Of a DNA stretch of 64,000 bases, positions 1 through 12,600 are shown piece by piece (the stretch's first letter is position 1; each line of letters begins with the position of its first letter). This DNA is from Dallia pectoralis. Taxonomy: Eukaryota > Chordata > Actinopteri > Esociformes > Umbridae. Position numbers and translations under genes: made by a program. The DNA lies in the NCBI GenBank assembly GCA_029465975.1, contig CM055750.1, positions 4,152,440 to 4,216,439 on the forward strand. Reading direction: 5' to 3'. The notes under the pieces were generated by a model. That model searched no databases and had not been told where the DNA came from. It saw only the letters and a list, made by a program, of their open reading frames with translations.

Positions 1-663
1 TGGCTGCTTTAGCTGGTAGAGACAAAGAAAGATGCGGACAAGGTAAGCAATACTCACTCACATATAACCACACAAGAGGTCCAGAAACTTCTACCACGGA
101 CACAACTTTATCCCACGATAAAGACGATGTTCAAAGCTTAGCTGACTCGGACTGCACAATGGTATCCGAGCTGGACCACACAGAAGTGACCGACGATCTG
201 AGCCAAATTAAGACGAGACAGGAAGTGGTGGAGAAATCTCCAAATTGTCCGGATTCAGAACTGTCAATTGGCTCTATCCTAGTTCAAGTGAAAGGAAGAG
301 ACAACCAACCCCCATTGGTTGATCATGAGGCTGTGGGTAAGAGCTGCATCGCAGAAGAAAGTGAGAAGAATCGAGTTGGATCTACGACTACCAATATGGA
401 TGACTCCACTAGCCTGTTAGCCGGTATCGAGCAATGCACCGCTGTTAAGGATCTGAAGGAAAATGGACCAAAGATCAACACAAAGCAATTCAGTCTGGGC
501 ATCACCATGGATACCTGGCCAAGCAGGGTTGGCCAGCAAAGGTTGAGTGCCAAGAGCAGTAAACCCAAAACTGGCAAAAGGCAGGCCAAGCTGTTGAAAC
601 CAAAACCCAAGCCAAACTCTTGCAACCATTTCCCAACTGGTGCTGAGGCCATGTCTAGTTCAG
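1..663 (+). CDS. ankrd31: ankrd31 exon (5' end outside window), hydrophilic region
   Basis: The reading frame with codons starting at base 3 is open from the window edge to a GT donor after base 663 and ends in phase 1, which joins correctly to the next exon. The encoded stretch is charged and Ser/Thr/Lys-rich, with no recognisable domain and a basic patch near its end ([15 protein letters not shown]). It is probably part of the long disordered region before the second ankyrin block. The first ATG seen (159) is not taken as the start because the frame is open upstream of it. Confidence 0.75.
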
Positions 664-3600
664 GTATTTTAACATTGTCTATGAATAGATTTATTTAAAT
701 TTTTACAACAAAATAATTATTACAATTATCTTGTAATTGATTGATATAATGAAAATAAAACCTAACATTAAATGTGTCTTACTTAATTCAGCCTGACTGT
801 CAATTATGTTTTATACCCTTTTCTATTGATTTATATAATGCTTTATTCATATTTTATCAGTCGGTCTAGTGCGTGGCACAAATATTTCCTTGAGAAATCT
901 CAGAAGGAGAAACGAACTGGGAGAGACCCACCTTCACCTAGCCTGCAAGAAGGGAGACCTGTCTCTGGTGAAAAGCCTTATTGAAGCTGGTTTGAGTGTT
1001 AACCAGAGCGATAACGCAGGTGTGTAGCAGCATAGGGAAGTTGCAGTCCATTTTCTTAACTTCTGCTAGCCAGTTTCATGTGCTGTAGGCCGATACACAG
1101 CCAACATCCTCTTCATAACATAATTTCCCCCACTGTCATTGTTTTAGCTTTGTAATCAACTATAATAATACCAGTGAGTAAGTGCTATATGAGTGCATTA
1201 TAAACCTTCTGTTTGCATCAGGCTGGACGCCACTGCAAGAGGCCAGTGCTGCAGGCTTTGAGGATGTGGTTCGGGTGTTACTCCAGGCTGGGGCTGATTG
1301 TCGGGGATTGGAGGGCCTAACGTCTCTTCATGATGCAGCTGCTTCTGGACAATATGAGGTAGGCTTCAGATTTAACTCAAAGATAACACACACAACACAA
1401 GCACAGGGTTGCCTGGAGGGCCAAATGCCCGTCTGATGTTTGCTACACATGGTATTAGTACAAAGGTTTAGTTTAGGACTGGTGTGCTGCACTTACAAAA
1501 ACATTTATGTAATTTACACCGCAAGAAAATATGTACTCAAATTTCTAGCTCCTTACTGTGCACATGGCATTCTGTATGTAAGCTGGGAAGATAATTTACT
1601 TATTTCTTTGGTCCAATTTTCAATGGAATATCTACGTATGTGTACCGAGGCCCATTAATAGCAAGAGCACGTTGTGTTTGCACATCCAACATTAGCAATT
1701 TGAAAAGCTAATTGCACGTTAGAGAACTCTTTTGCACTTACGTTAGAACCACTGAGAACTGTTGTGCTGATTAACGAATAATGAAGAAAAAAAACTGTCA
1801 CTTTCTGGCTTGACGCCCTCTCCCGTATTTCATCGGCGAAGCGTGTTTCCCTCGCCACAGACCCCATTTCAGTTCAGCCTTTTCTCTGTGTGCCTTGTCG
1901 GCCTTTGATCGTTTTTCCCCCATGTGTTGTGTTGTTTTGTTCAGTCTCGTCATTTCTTTTTAGCTTTTTTAAACGTCCTCCGTTTTCCCTGTGCATGTTT
2001 TCTGCTTTCATGTGACTTTGTGAACGTAAACGAGCCTTCTCTTGGAATATTTGGAGCATCAAGATTTGTAGATTCGATTACAAATTTGCTCAGACATCTT
2101 GATATTGCTCCCTCGCATCAGTGTTTTTATAATGGAAAAATGTATTTCCTGTATTAATTTGGTTTAATTTAAAATGATATGGTACCATAAAGGCCAATAT
2201 CTATGTGCACTTATTACATGACAATGTACACTTGTATGGCGTATATATTAACTTGCAAGGTGGCTTTAACTGTATGGTGTCACTTTTTTATGCACCATCA
2301 TGCTTTTAGCTAACAACCTGGTCCTTCCAACGCAAATAGTTTTTTTGGATTTGCAAAGACGAACTAGATGTGCCGTCTAGCGGTCCTTCTGTATCAGCAA
2401 CACACTCTGGACTTCTGGAAAATTATGTCCTGGCTTTAGAAGCATCTGATTGTTTTAGTCAATTGGAGGTGTATCTTTGATTGTATTTCAAGGCCTATGT
2501 CTCGGTGCTGGATAGAGGACGCAAGCGCAGGGGATTACTTTCAGATACAAAACATAAAATGGCAGGACTTGCATCACCTACTGCAAATAGCAAATAACAA
2601 TCCACTTGAATACCGTACTTATTTATAAATATAAATAAGGAGCAGGTTATAATTGAACAATAGACAAAAGGTGTTAACTGCCTCTGGGAATACAAATTCG
2701 AGGGCAGATATCCCCTTCTAGTCCCCGTATGGTTGAGCGACTATAGAGTTGGTTATGCCTACCTTTACACTTTTGCTTGACATTATGGGAATATCAAATA
2801 AATTCTGCAAAGACCTCAGAAAAACAGTTGTGGAATTTTGACTGATCCTTTGTTGCAAGTATGAACACCATAGGACCACAGGAAGGAGAAGCTTTCTGTC
2901 TCTTGGAGATTAGTGTACTTTGGTGCAGAAAGAGCAAATCAGTCTCAGAACAACAGGAAGGGAGCTTGTGAAGATGTTTGGGGAAACGGGTACAAGGTTT
3001 AAATTTGTTGGAGGTTTAGTTCACCCAAAGTTTTTTCATTTTTTACTACTGGTCTGCAAATATCCATGCTGTCATGTTGTGCTTGATAATGCCCCTGCTT
3101 GCTCAACTGTGTGAAGCAATTCTTATTTCCTTTTGCTTCTCTTTTATTTCCTTTTTTTTGTTCATTAAGGTTTTGTTCCTATTGGCCTGTGTTTTAACTT
3201 GTAAAAGTAAGCACACACCTCTTCATTATTTGCACTTAATGTGTTTGATGTGTGTTCATCAAATAAAATAATCTAAGATCAGGCTAAGACGTAAGCCGCT
3301 CTCTACACAGAAATGTAAAAAGCAAACAGGAAAATGTGCAGTCCTTCTTCGACACTCTGACCGAGGCCTAGAAACGGGTAAAATGAGAAATGGTGACTAA
3401 TGGAAACAGGGAAACTGCAGACCATTGTGTAAAATTGAAATATTTCCTGTCATTAACAATAGAAAGAATTCACAAAGCCATTTTTACAATTAACAGCCTA
3501 CACAAACACCTGTTTGATCGATCTGGGGTGAAAAACAAACTTCTTGAAACAAGAATGTCAATTCAAATGAAAATATATTTGCAAAATGAAAACTCAATTA

Positions 3601-6600
3601 TGTTCTGTAATTTTTTTGGCAATATTTGGCATGTAATTCATCCTCATAAATAATACGATGAACAGAACAAAATCATGTATTAAACTGGTATTCTTGGCGA
3701 TGTCTGGCGGAGCAGAAAGATAGATGTATAGTCTTTATCGTCCACTAGGGAAAGTTTATTTCATAGTATAAATGTCGTTATCAGCGACAGAATCATAGTG
3801 TTCATTTTTATGCCTTTAGTTGGTTTTATGTTTAAACGTGTTTCATCGTGACGCATGTCTTAACCATTTTGACCATAAGTTTGTCGCATAATTACATAAA
3901 GTTCCCGTACACTGCGGGTGAACAGGCAAACAAAAATGTGCAATTTGCACCAATGTCCAGTTTCCCAAAGTAATCGGTGCACCGAATCAGAATTAAAATG
4001 TTTTCATTAATAGAAAACATTTTCATTCAATCAATGTCCAAATGATATGTGATGCAGACATGTTGCTCACTAATGTAGTGGCTCGGTGGCCTGGGTCAAC
4101 CCATGACTCATTCATTTTAAGCGTTGGGGCGCAGACTCGAGGCTGGTACTGTACTTGATGGCTGAATAATAATTTGGGGCGTTTCTCTGACTATTTATGG
4201 GCAACTATGGGCGTGACATGAAGTCTCCAAAGCTGCGCTACATTTAGAGTTCATTGTGATATATAATGGGAACATAATGTTGGACGTGCGTGAGCACAGT
4301 CTTATGCATCAGAATATTTCTGGTCGCAAATCCACCACAAAGTTTTAGAAATGAGGTCCCAGATCTTTCCTTCATGAGCTCTTTTTGGATTGTTGCTATT
4401 CTTTTCACCTCAGGTTGTAAAGCTTCTTCTCCAGTATGGTTCAAACCCACACGACAGGAATGCTGTAGGCCAGACCGCTGTGGAGATCGCCAGCCACGAC
4501 AACATAAAACAACTTCTCTCCACATTCCAGGGGCCTTTTGTTCTACGTGAGCAGCTTAGTGAAGCACCTAAACAAGGTATTTTTGTAAGAGTGATTTGCC
4601 AATCGGATTTTGTTAAGTCGACTGCGTGGTTCCCGACTGATGATTCGTCTCGTTGACATTCAGGGGGCAGCCCTAATCCACAGTAAAGAGTCACACTGTG
4701 ACTAACTAACTTTCCTATAAGGTAAGAGGACATTCTATTTATTTTCTAGGATGTGCAGTGCCATCTGGGATCTCTGGTGCTTGTGGGCCCGCGTTGGAGT
4801 CCGAGGGTCACAACATGAAAAACCCAGTTGACCCCACTGGGCCGGACTGGGCCCGACACACATCCAGGAACAGAGACAGAAAATCAGCCAGACACTCCAG
4901 TGTCCCAGACAAAGTCATGGGTGACCGGGAGTCAGGGTGCAGAGACAAAGACATTGGTGACCGGGAGTCAGGGCCCAGAGACAAAGACATGGGTGACCAG
5001 GAGTCAATGAGCAGAGACATGGGTGACCGGGAGTCAGGGTGCAGAGACAAAGATATGGGTGACCGGGAGTCAGGGCCCAGAGACAAAGACATTGGTGACC
5101 AGGAGTCAGGGTGCAGAGACAAAGATATGGGTGACCAGGAGTCAGGGTGCAGAGACAAAGATATGGGTGACCGGGAGTCAGGGTGCAGAGACAAAGACAT
5201 GGGTGACCAGGAGTCAATGAGCAGAGACATGGGTGACCGGGAGTCAGGGTGCAGAGACAAAGATATGGGTGACCAGGAGTCAGGGTGCAGAGACAAAGAT
5301 ATGGGTGACCAGGAGTCAGGGCCCAGAGACAAAGACATGGGTGACCAGGAGTCAGGGTGCAGAGACAAAGACATGGGAGAGCGGGAGTCAGGGCGCAGAG
5401 ACAAAGTACAGCAGCCCGTTGAACTTCAGTCCAGTCAGACATTCAGCGCCTCTATGAAGGTAAGAAACCACACAGTAAGATTAGCTCTGTAGTTTAAAAT
5501 TAATTTGAGTTGCTCTTTACATTCGTTTCTGTAAAACAAATGTTCATACTCTTCAGTTCAAAGTCTTTGATTTGTGTGGTAAGTCAAATGTGCCCTCTCA
5601 CCAGCAAAATAACGCTGAAGTTATTACTAAAGCCCTGGAGGATGTAGAGAGCCAGCTAGAGGAAATGTCCACGTGGAGTTTGGCTGAGTCAGAGGATAAA
5701 GGTGAACTAACTGTTTGAAGGCACAACTGATGCTAAAACACAAAGAATTGACATATTATTGTTGTAAGTGAAAGTATGTATCCTAAATATAAAAAATTAT
5801 AATATTAGTATTCAAATATAACATTAATAACAATTGTATTTGGTCAATGACATTGGGTTGAATAATCTTTGGAAAGGTTTTCTAACAGAAACCTTTCTGC
5901 AAATTCCTATATTATGTTTGTCGCGGGAATGTTTAAATTACAGGAATGTCATCTTATCATCTTTTTTTCCAGTCAATTTACAAGAGGCACTCTCGGAGAT
6001 CCAGACTGTCCTAAACGATGTACTTGCTAAACAGAAAGCAGAAAAAGATGACCTCACCAGGAAGTACAGGTTGGTGTCACGGTGTAGTGAGGTGTATCAG
6101 GTGGAAAGTAACAAAACAAAACAAAAAAAAAGTAACAAAACACATACGTAACGTAGAACAATTCCACACAAAGTCATGACCAAACACAGTGGACCTATAT
6201 ACTCTACTAATGAGGCAATGGACACCATGTGTCTGTGATGACGAGACCAGACAAAAATGTGATGGGGGAAGGAGCGATGGCGCTAGGCCGGTGAAGACGA
6301 ACGTCGAGGTGGCGGTAGAATGGCTTCAGAGAGAGCTCTGACTGTGATGACACAAAACTGTTTTGGGAGGTCTGGTTATCAACTCACAAACACCTTAAAA
6401 TCCTTTTTGAGTTGTTTCTCAAACTGAAAACAGTTAAAAAAAAATAAGAGACATTAACATAAATCCTTTAAGTTCTGTAAAGAGAAACACCTAATTATAA
6501 AACTTAATTATAAACTGGAATGTGGATTTTATTCGAAATTCTTGAACAATGTGTCTTTATAGAAAACAATGAATCTACCATTTATGTTGACATTAGTCAG

Positions 6601-9600
6601 GGCTGTGGAGTAGTATTTATGTATTAACACTGGTACTGTATCAAGGATGTGTCTCGTAAATCATTCAAATACTTTAGAGTATGGATGCTATTTCATTGCT
6701 CTACTGCTTTACCACCTTGTCCTCGTCCAGGATAGCGTCAGATTTGTTCAGACAAGGCGTGCTGCGTGTTCAGCTGATCTCGTTGGCGTCTCGTCAGAAG
6801 AAACTGCTGGCTATCCTCCAGAAGCACAATTACTTTAAGCTTAATCTCCGCACCCAAGGCCATGCTCCGTCTCAGCAACCCAGTACGGTGCACTCGCAGA
6901 CAAGTGGACAGCAGATCTCCCCTTCCCAGACTACAACCACCGCTAGGAGTTTGGCAGGAAGTGAAGAAGGCGTATCCAGTTGTAATGGCATTAACAAATC
7001 CAGTGATGAACTGGTAGGTGTTGGCCAGACAGCTCAGGTAGCTCCACCGCAGATACAGCCGCCAACACGACCCGCCGCTGCAGCAACATTAACAATGACT
7101 GCCACAGCGAAGCCGAACATCAGCATGGCAAGAGTGACCCCTAATAAGTTTACCACGGTGGATGTGGTTCCTCCTCAGGTTGTACCCTGTTTGTCTGTTC
7201 CCTTGACAACCAACCTTCAGACTGCCCCCAGACATGTGCCAGTATCGACGCCTAAAGCTCGTTCCACTGCCCGCTCTCAAACGTCACCCACTGCCATTCC
7301 GGAGAGTAAAACAGACATTCTGACGCAACACTGCGATAATAGCAATGGCCGCAACGTCATCTTTCCGTCACACCCAAGAAACAGACACCGTCCACCACCG
7401 AAATTAAACCACTCTAACGTGGCACGGTGCCAGTCAGAACCAGGGGCGGCTATTGAGGGTGAGGAGAGCAGAAAGATGACCAGCCTGATCCAGGCAGGTA
7501 TCATGACACCGGGAGAAGATCCTCTACAGTTGGTGTGGAAGGTGAGGCCAGCCCAGGGGTCAATGCCAAATTAAGTCATGTGATTACAAGTCTGTGTGTT
7601 TGTGTGATCAATTTATTTTACTTTTTGATGTTATTATTGCAAATAAGGTTTTCGTAAACGGCATGTCGAAAGCCTGCGCTTGCTCTCTTCTCCAGGGCAG
7701 TGTCCACCAGGCGTGTCTTCTCCCTGATGGGTCCATCAGAGACACAGAGACAGGCAGGGTTTTCCCGGCTCCAGAGCATTGGGTGGCAGCAATCCTGGGA
7801 AACAACATCCCTGTGTCCTCGACCTACGCCTGGGACAAGGTTGACATAGTACAATTAACGGTCATATTTATATTCACACATATACACGGCAGGCTGTGCT
7901 TGCTGACACAGATCACATCATGCATTGACATACTCAGTTGTCTGGGAAAGAGTTGCTTTTCAGTATTTCCTAATTGCAGTAACGCATGAGCACCACGATC
8001 ATCAAATGTGAGATTATAAGCAAAAATTCCCACTCTATTTACTAATGTCTGCCTGTAGACCTGTACGCAAATGTAACTTTTGTCACTTCTCTTTTTGAAA
8101 CTCAAGCCAGTTTTCTTACGTTAGCTCTTGCCATTCTTGCACCAATAATATACCCTCTTTCAAAGTCATTTAAATCCTTTCCTCTCGCTATCTTGATCCA
8201 AATATAGGTCAACTAGGCCATCTTAGAGTTTGTATACATACTTCCCTTATTCAGGGTTTGCCTTTCATTTGTCACCCATCTGTACATGTTATCTACTTTT
8301 GGTGTTTCTTAAATCCAGTGCAAGAGAAAGTGAAAGTGGTTTATTGACCAACACTTTGGTAGTTGTGTGTGTGCTGAGTGTGTATGAGAGTAGATGTGTG
8401 TTGGATAGGCAGAGATGGGGAGTAATGTATTACAAAAACAATTCTACTTCAATCTGTTACGATACCAACTAAAATATTCTAATCGGTCAAATACATATAC
8501 TTAAATAATAATGATGACTAATAAGATTACTTCAGTTAAAGAAGACTTGGTGCTCAAAATATTTATCACATGTTGAATGTTTGACTTGCTTATTGAGTGT
8601 TATTATAACATCATTATATGAACCCATTTGATCCAGATATTGCTTTGCATAGCTGTAACATGTACCTTCAAGATAAAACATTATATGGAATTTATCACAA
8701 TATTTAAGGGGAAAAGTTGTGTCGGAAGCACTGCTAAAGGATATTAATTTGTATTTGCATGTGATTCTGCTTGCTTGCTTTGCATGTGAGAAAAAAACGT
8801 TCATTGGAACCATGCTCTAGGTTCCTACTCTGTGTTTAGAGGGGTGCACTCGTTAGTTTGGGTTGGTTAGTTTCTTTGGGTACAACTGTTTTCAGTTGGC
8901 TAATCACTGCGGCTATTTAGGTTGCTTGTTTGGATTGCAATTTAATTTGCATTGATTTAAGTTATGTTGTCTATGTTGGTGAGTGTGATTATTATCTACC
9001 GCTGTTTGATGTTTCCATTCAGTGTGTAGCTTTTTTTCAGTTTGTTGTCTACGTGTTTGTTTTCCTTGTTGGGTAAATAAATACCACAGACAAGATCCTC
9101 CGGCTCTGCAGTTGGCTGTTAACCGCTCTACACCCTTAAGCCTGATACCCAGTTACTACATCCTACACATAATCTACATAAAGTGTCAAAGGTGAAAACA
9201 AAGATTCAAAGGTCGCTGTCAGAGAGTTGCCTATGTATTGTGGTGGCACTGAGACGGAGGCACAGTTGACTGGTTGAACGGTCACCCCGCTCATTATTTC
9301 TGTCAAATATAAAGCCTGTTGTGATAAATGCCTGTTGTGCATTTACGGTTTTCCATAAACTAGATGGATCACCTACAGAGCTAAAATTGCATCTAAGTAA
9401 AAAAACAGGATCTGGCTCTTTCAGTTGCTAGAGTACATCTATTTCTCAGCTGGCTGTAGAGTTGCCAATCAGGTTTCAGTTGCTAGAGTACATCTATTTC
9501 TCAGCTGGCTGTAGAGTTGCCAATCAGGTTTCAGTTGCTAGAGTACATCTATTTCTCAGCTGGCTGTAGAGTTGCCAATCAGGTTACAGTTGCTAGAGTA

Positions 9601-12600
9601 CATCTATTTCTCAGCTGGCTGTAGAGTTGCCAATCAGGTTACAGTTGCTAGAGTACATCTATTTCTCAGCTGGCTGTAGAGTTGCCAATCAGGTTTCAGT
9701 TGCTAGAGTACATCTATTTCTCAGCTGGCTGTAGAGTTGCCAATCAGGTTTCAGTTGCTAGAGTACATCTATTTCTCAGCCTGCTGTAGAGTTGCCAATC
9801 AGGTTACAGTTGCTAGAGTACATCTATTTCTCAGCTGGCTGTAGAGTTGCCAATCAGGTTTCAGTTGCTAGAGTACATCTATTTCTCAGCTGGCTGTAGA
9901 GTTGCCAATCAGGTTTCAGTTGCTAGAGTACATCTATTTCTCAGCCTGCTGTAGAGTTGCCAATCAGGTTACAGTTGCTAGAGTACATCTATTTCTCAGC
10001 TGGCTGTAGAGTTGCCAATCAGGTTACAGTTGCTAGAGTACATCTATTTCTCAGCTGGCTGTAGAGTTGCCAATCAGGTTACAGTTGCTAGAGTACATCT
10101 ATTTCTCAGCTGGCTGTAGAGTTGCCAATCAGGTTACAGTTGCTAGAGTACATCTATTTCTCAGCTGGCTGTAGAGTTGCCAATCAGGTTTCAGTTGCTA
10201 GAGTACATCTATTTCTCAGCTGGCTGTAGAGTTGCCAATCAGGTTACAGTTGCTAGGGTACATCTATTTCTCAGCTGGCTGTAGAGTTGCCAATCAGGTT
10301 ACAAGTCAGCATTTCTAGCAATCCCACCAGGCCTGATTGTTCTGCCTAATGTCACGGCTGTGGTGGTGATGGTGAAGGAGTAATCCAGTCAAACAAATGT
10401 AACAAGAGTGGGTTTTTAATAAGAACACTCCGCTCAATGAACTGCAGTACAACACATGTACTGCGCGATTAACAAAATAATAAAAACGGCGACGCAGCGC
10501 TCTAACTGTCAGCCTCTTTAGGAGAACTGGTACAGATATATTTATAAAGGGTATACACGACACAATGAACATGTAACAATACCACAGAAAGACATGACCA
10601 AACACAGGGAACTTATATACGATTACTAACGAGGGATATATGGGCACCAGGTGTGTGTGATGATGAGACGGACAATGTGATGACGAGGGGCGCGGTGGCA
10701 CTAGTAAGCTGGTGACGACGAGCGCCGAAGCCTGCCAGTAGATGGCGGTGGAACAGAAGGAGTTGTCACAAGATGCGTGACACCTAAGGACTTCTGTTAG
10801 CTGATTTTAGAGCCAAGGTTCTCACACTGATATTTAAAAGGGGCGTGTCAATTGATTAAAGGGATACAAATTGATGAGACATTGTCCAGGGCCAGATCCG
10901 TGTCTGAGTTTTTATTTACACAGCTCAGAATAAAATATATCCAACAAGACATTAATCTGTGACATTTTCTAAAGATGTTTCTTCCTTATTGAGTGTTAGC
11001 ATGTTATGGTTTAGTACTTCTAATTGAAAACACCAATATTGTTTACGAAAACACCAGTTAATCTATATTTCTGTGGGTTGTTTGTCAGTGTGAGATCAAT
11101 CTTTGAGGAGTTAAAATTGTTGTGACTTCTGTTGCCATATTTGACACTCTCTGTGCAGGTGTTATTGAAAATTCTGTTACGAATACTTTTTAAGGAATTT
11201 TTGTAGTAGTCTACGGCTAACCAATTCTGTTTACACACATGTAATTAGTTCTGACCCCTAGCTGCAGCATTCAGAACACACATTTGAAAACGTATACAAA
11301 CAGTGCAAACAAAGCAAAACACATAACACGAACAGTCTGACAAGAGAGAGACCATGCCTAGTTGGCATATGTAATGGGTAAATATACAATGTGTTATTTT
11401 GGCTGGTAGATGATCTGTCTGGCTAGTAAGACATAAAGTTAGTTTTGAACCCTGCATACAGCACTCGCTCAAATTATTTTTTTCACACACACACACATGC
11501 CTGCCAGAGCCCATGTTGATATTTGACTGATTAATCTTGTTAACCTGCTAAGCATTCCATTAAATCAAGCAATTTGTTATCTCATTAATGTAAAACAGAA
11601 TGAAATGCTCACTGTTTAACAGTGGAAATTAAAATAGCCTAGAGCTATTGTCCTGGTTGTTTTCAATCCAACCCTGTGTATGAAACTCCAGGCCTACACT
11701 ATGTACTTGTGACAAGCTGGAAACTCTTTTCTATTGGTATTGTGCATGTACGAGTTTAAACATTTTAAAATAGGTTATTTGATTAGATTTTTCAGGTGTG
11801 TGTGTGTTACAACCGGTGTACAACATTAAAGCCAAATCTGAAATCAAAAACACTTTCTTTGTCTGAACAGTATTATTAGCAATAAACCATTATTTACTGA
11901 TTTATCGCCCAGCCTTAGCGTAGATCCTATAGCTTTTAGTATAGACTTGAGGTGAATGCTGTCATCTCATCTGGTATAACTGGTTCAAATAGTTTTAGTA
12001 GTATCTTGTGACACACAATGGAAGGTGTGGCAGTGGACTTGTAGATAAGATTAACTGCATTTATTTGTATGTGTCTCCGATGGGGGGTGGTGGGCACAAC
12101 TAATCAATACAAAATATATATAAATGCTGTCGAACTATGGGATCCAGTAAAAAAAATGTCTACACTGAATTTAAAAAGTGCCAGTGAATTGTGAAATCTA
12201 TACATTGTAATGACAGTGAAAGTGTTTATAGAGTGTGTTTTTAGAAGAAAAATCAGTTCAGGGAATCTGGTTCCATAGAGACCATGGGTGGCATATTGAC
12301 AAAATTGGGTATGAATGTAGGGTTTAAGCATAGCCTGAATATATGAACCACAGGAGGGCTGATGGCAGAAGCTGGGAGCCTAACCAACAGTGAGTTACTG
12401 TAGAGTAAGTTACTGTAGTCGTGGGAGTTACTGTAGAGTGAGTTACTGTAGTCCTGGGAGTTACTGTAGAGTGAGTTACTGTAGCCCAGTGAGTTACTGT
12501 AGTCCTGGGAGTTACTCTAGAGTGAGTTACTGTAGTCCTGAGAGTTACTGTAGTCCTGGGAGTTACTGTAGTCCTGGGAGTTACTGTAGTCCTGGGAGTT

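Noticed and set aside
4808..5442. Long minus-strand frames opposite ankrd31 exon 5
   Set aside because: Shadows of the 36-bp coding repeat; the + frame is supported by splice sites and flanking domains.
7594..7695. Upstream extension of the RAMA exon from an ATG at 7594
   Set aside because: A strong acceptor (CTTCTCCAG at 7695) and exact phase match with the previous exon show that these bases are intron.
9420..10303. CRISPR-like regular repeats
   Set aside because: Direct 55-bp repeats without spacers, in a eukaryotic intron; no cas genes. The same applies to the other arrays.
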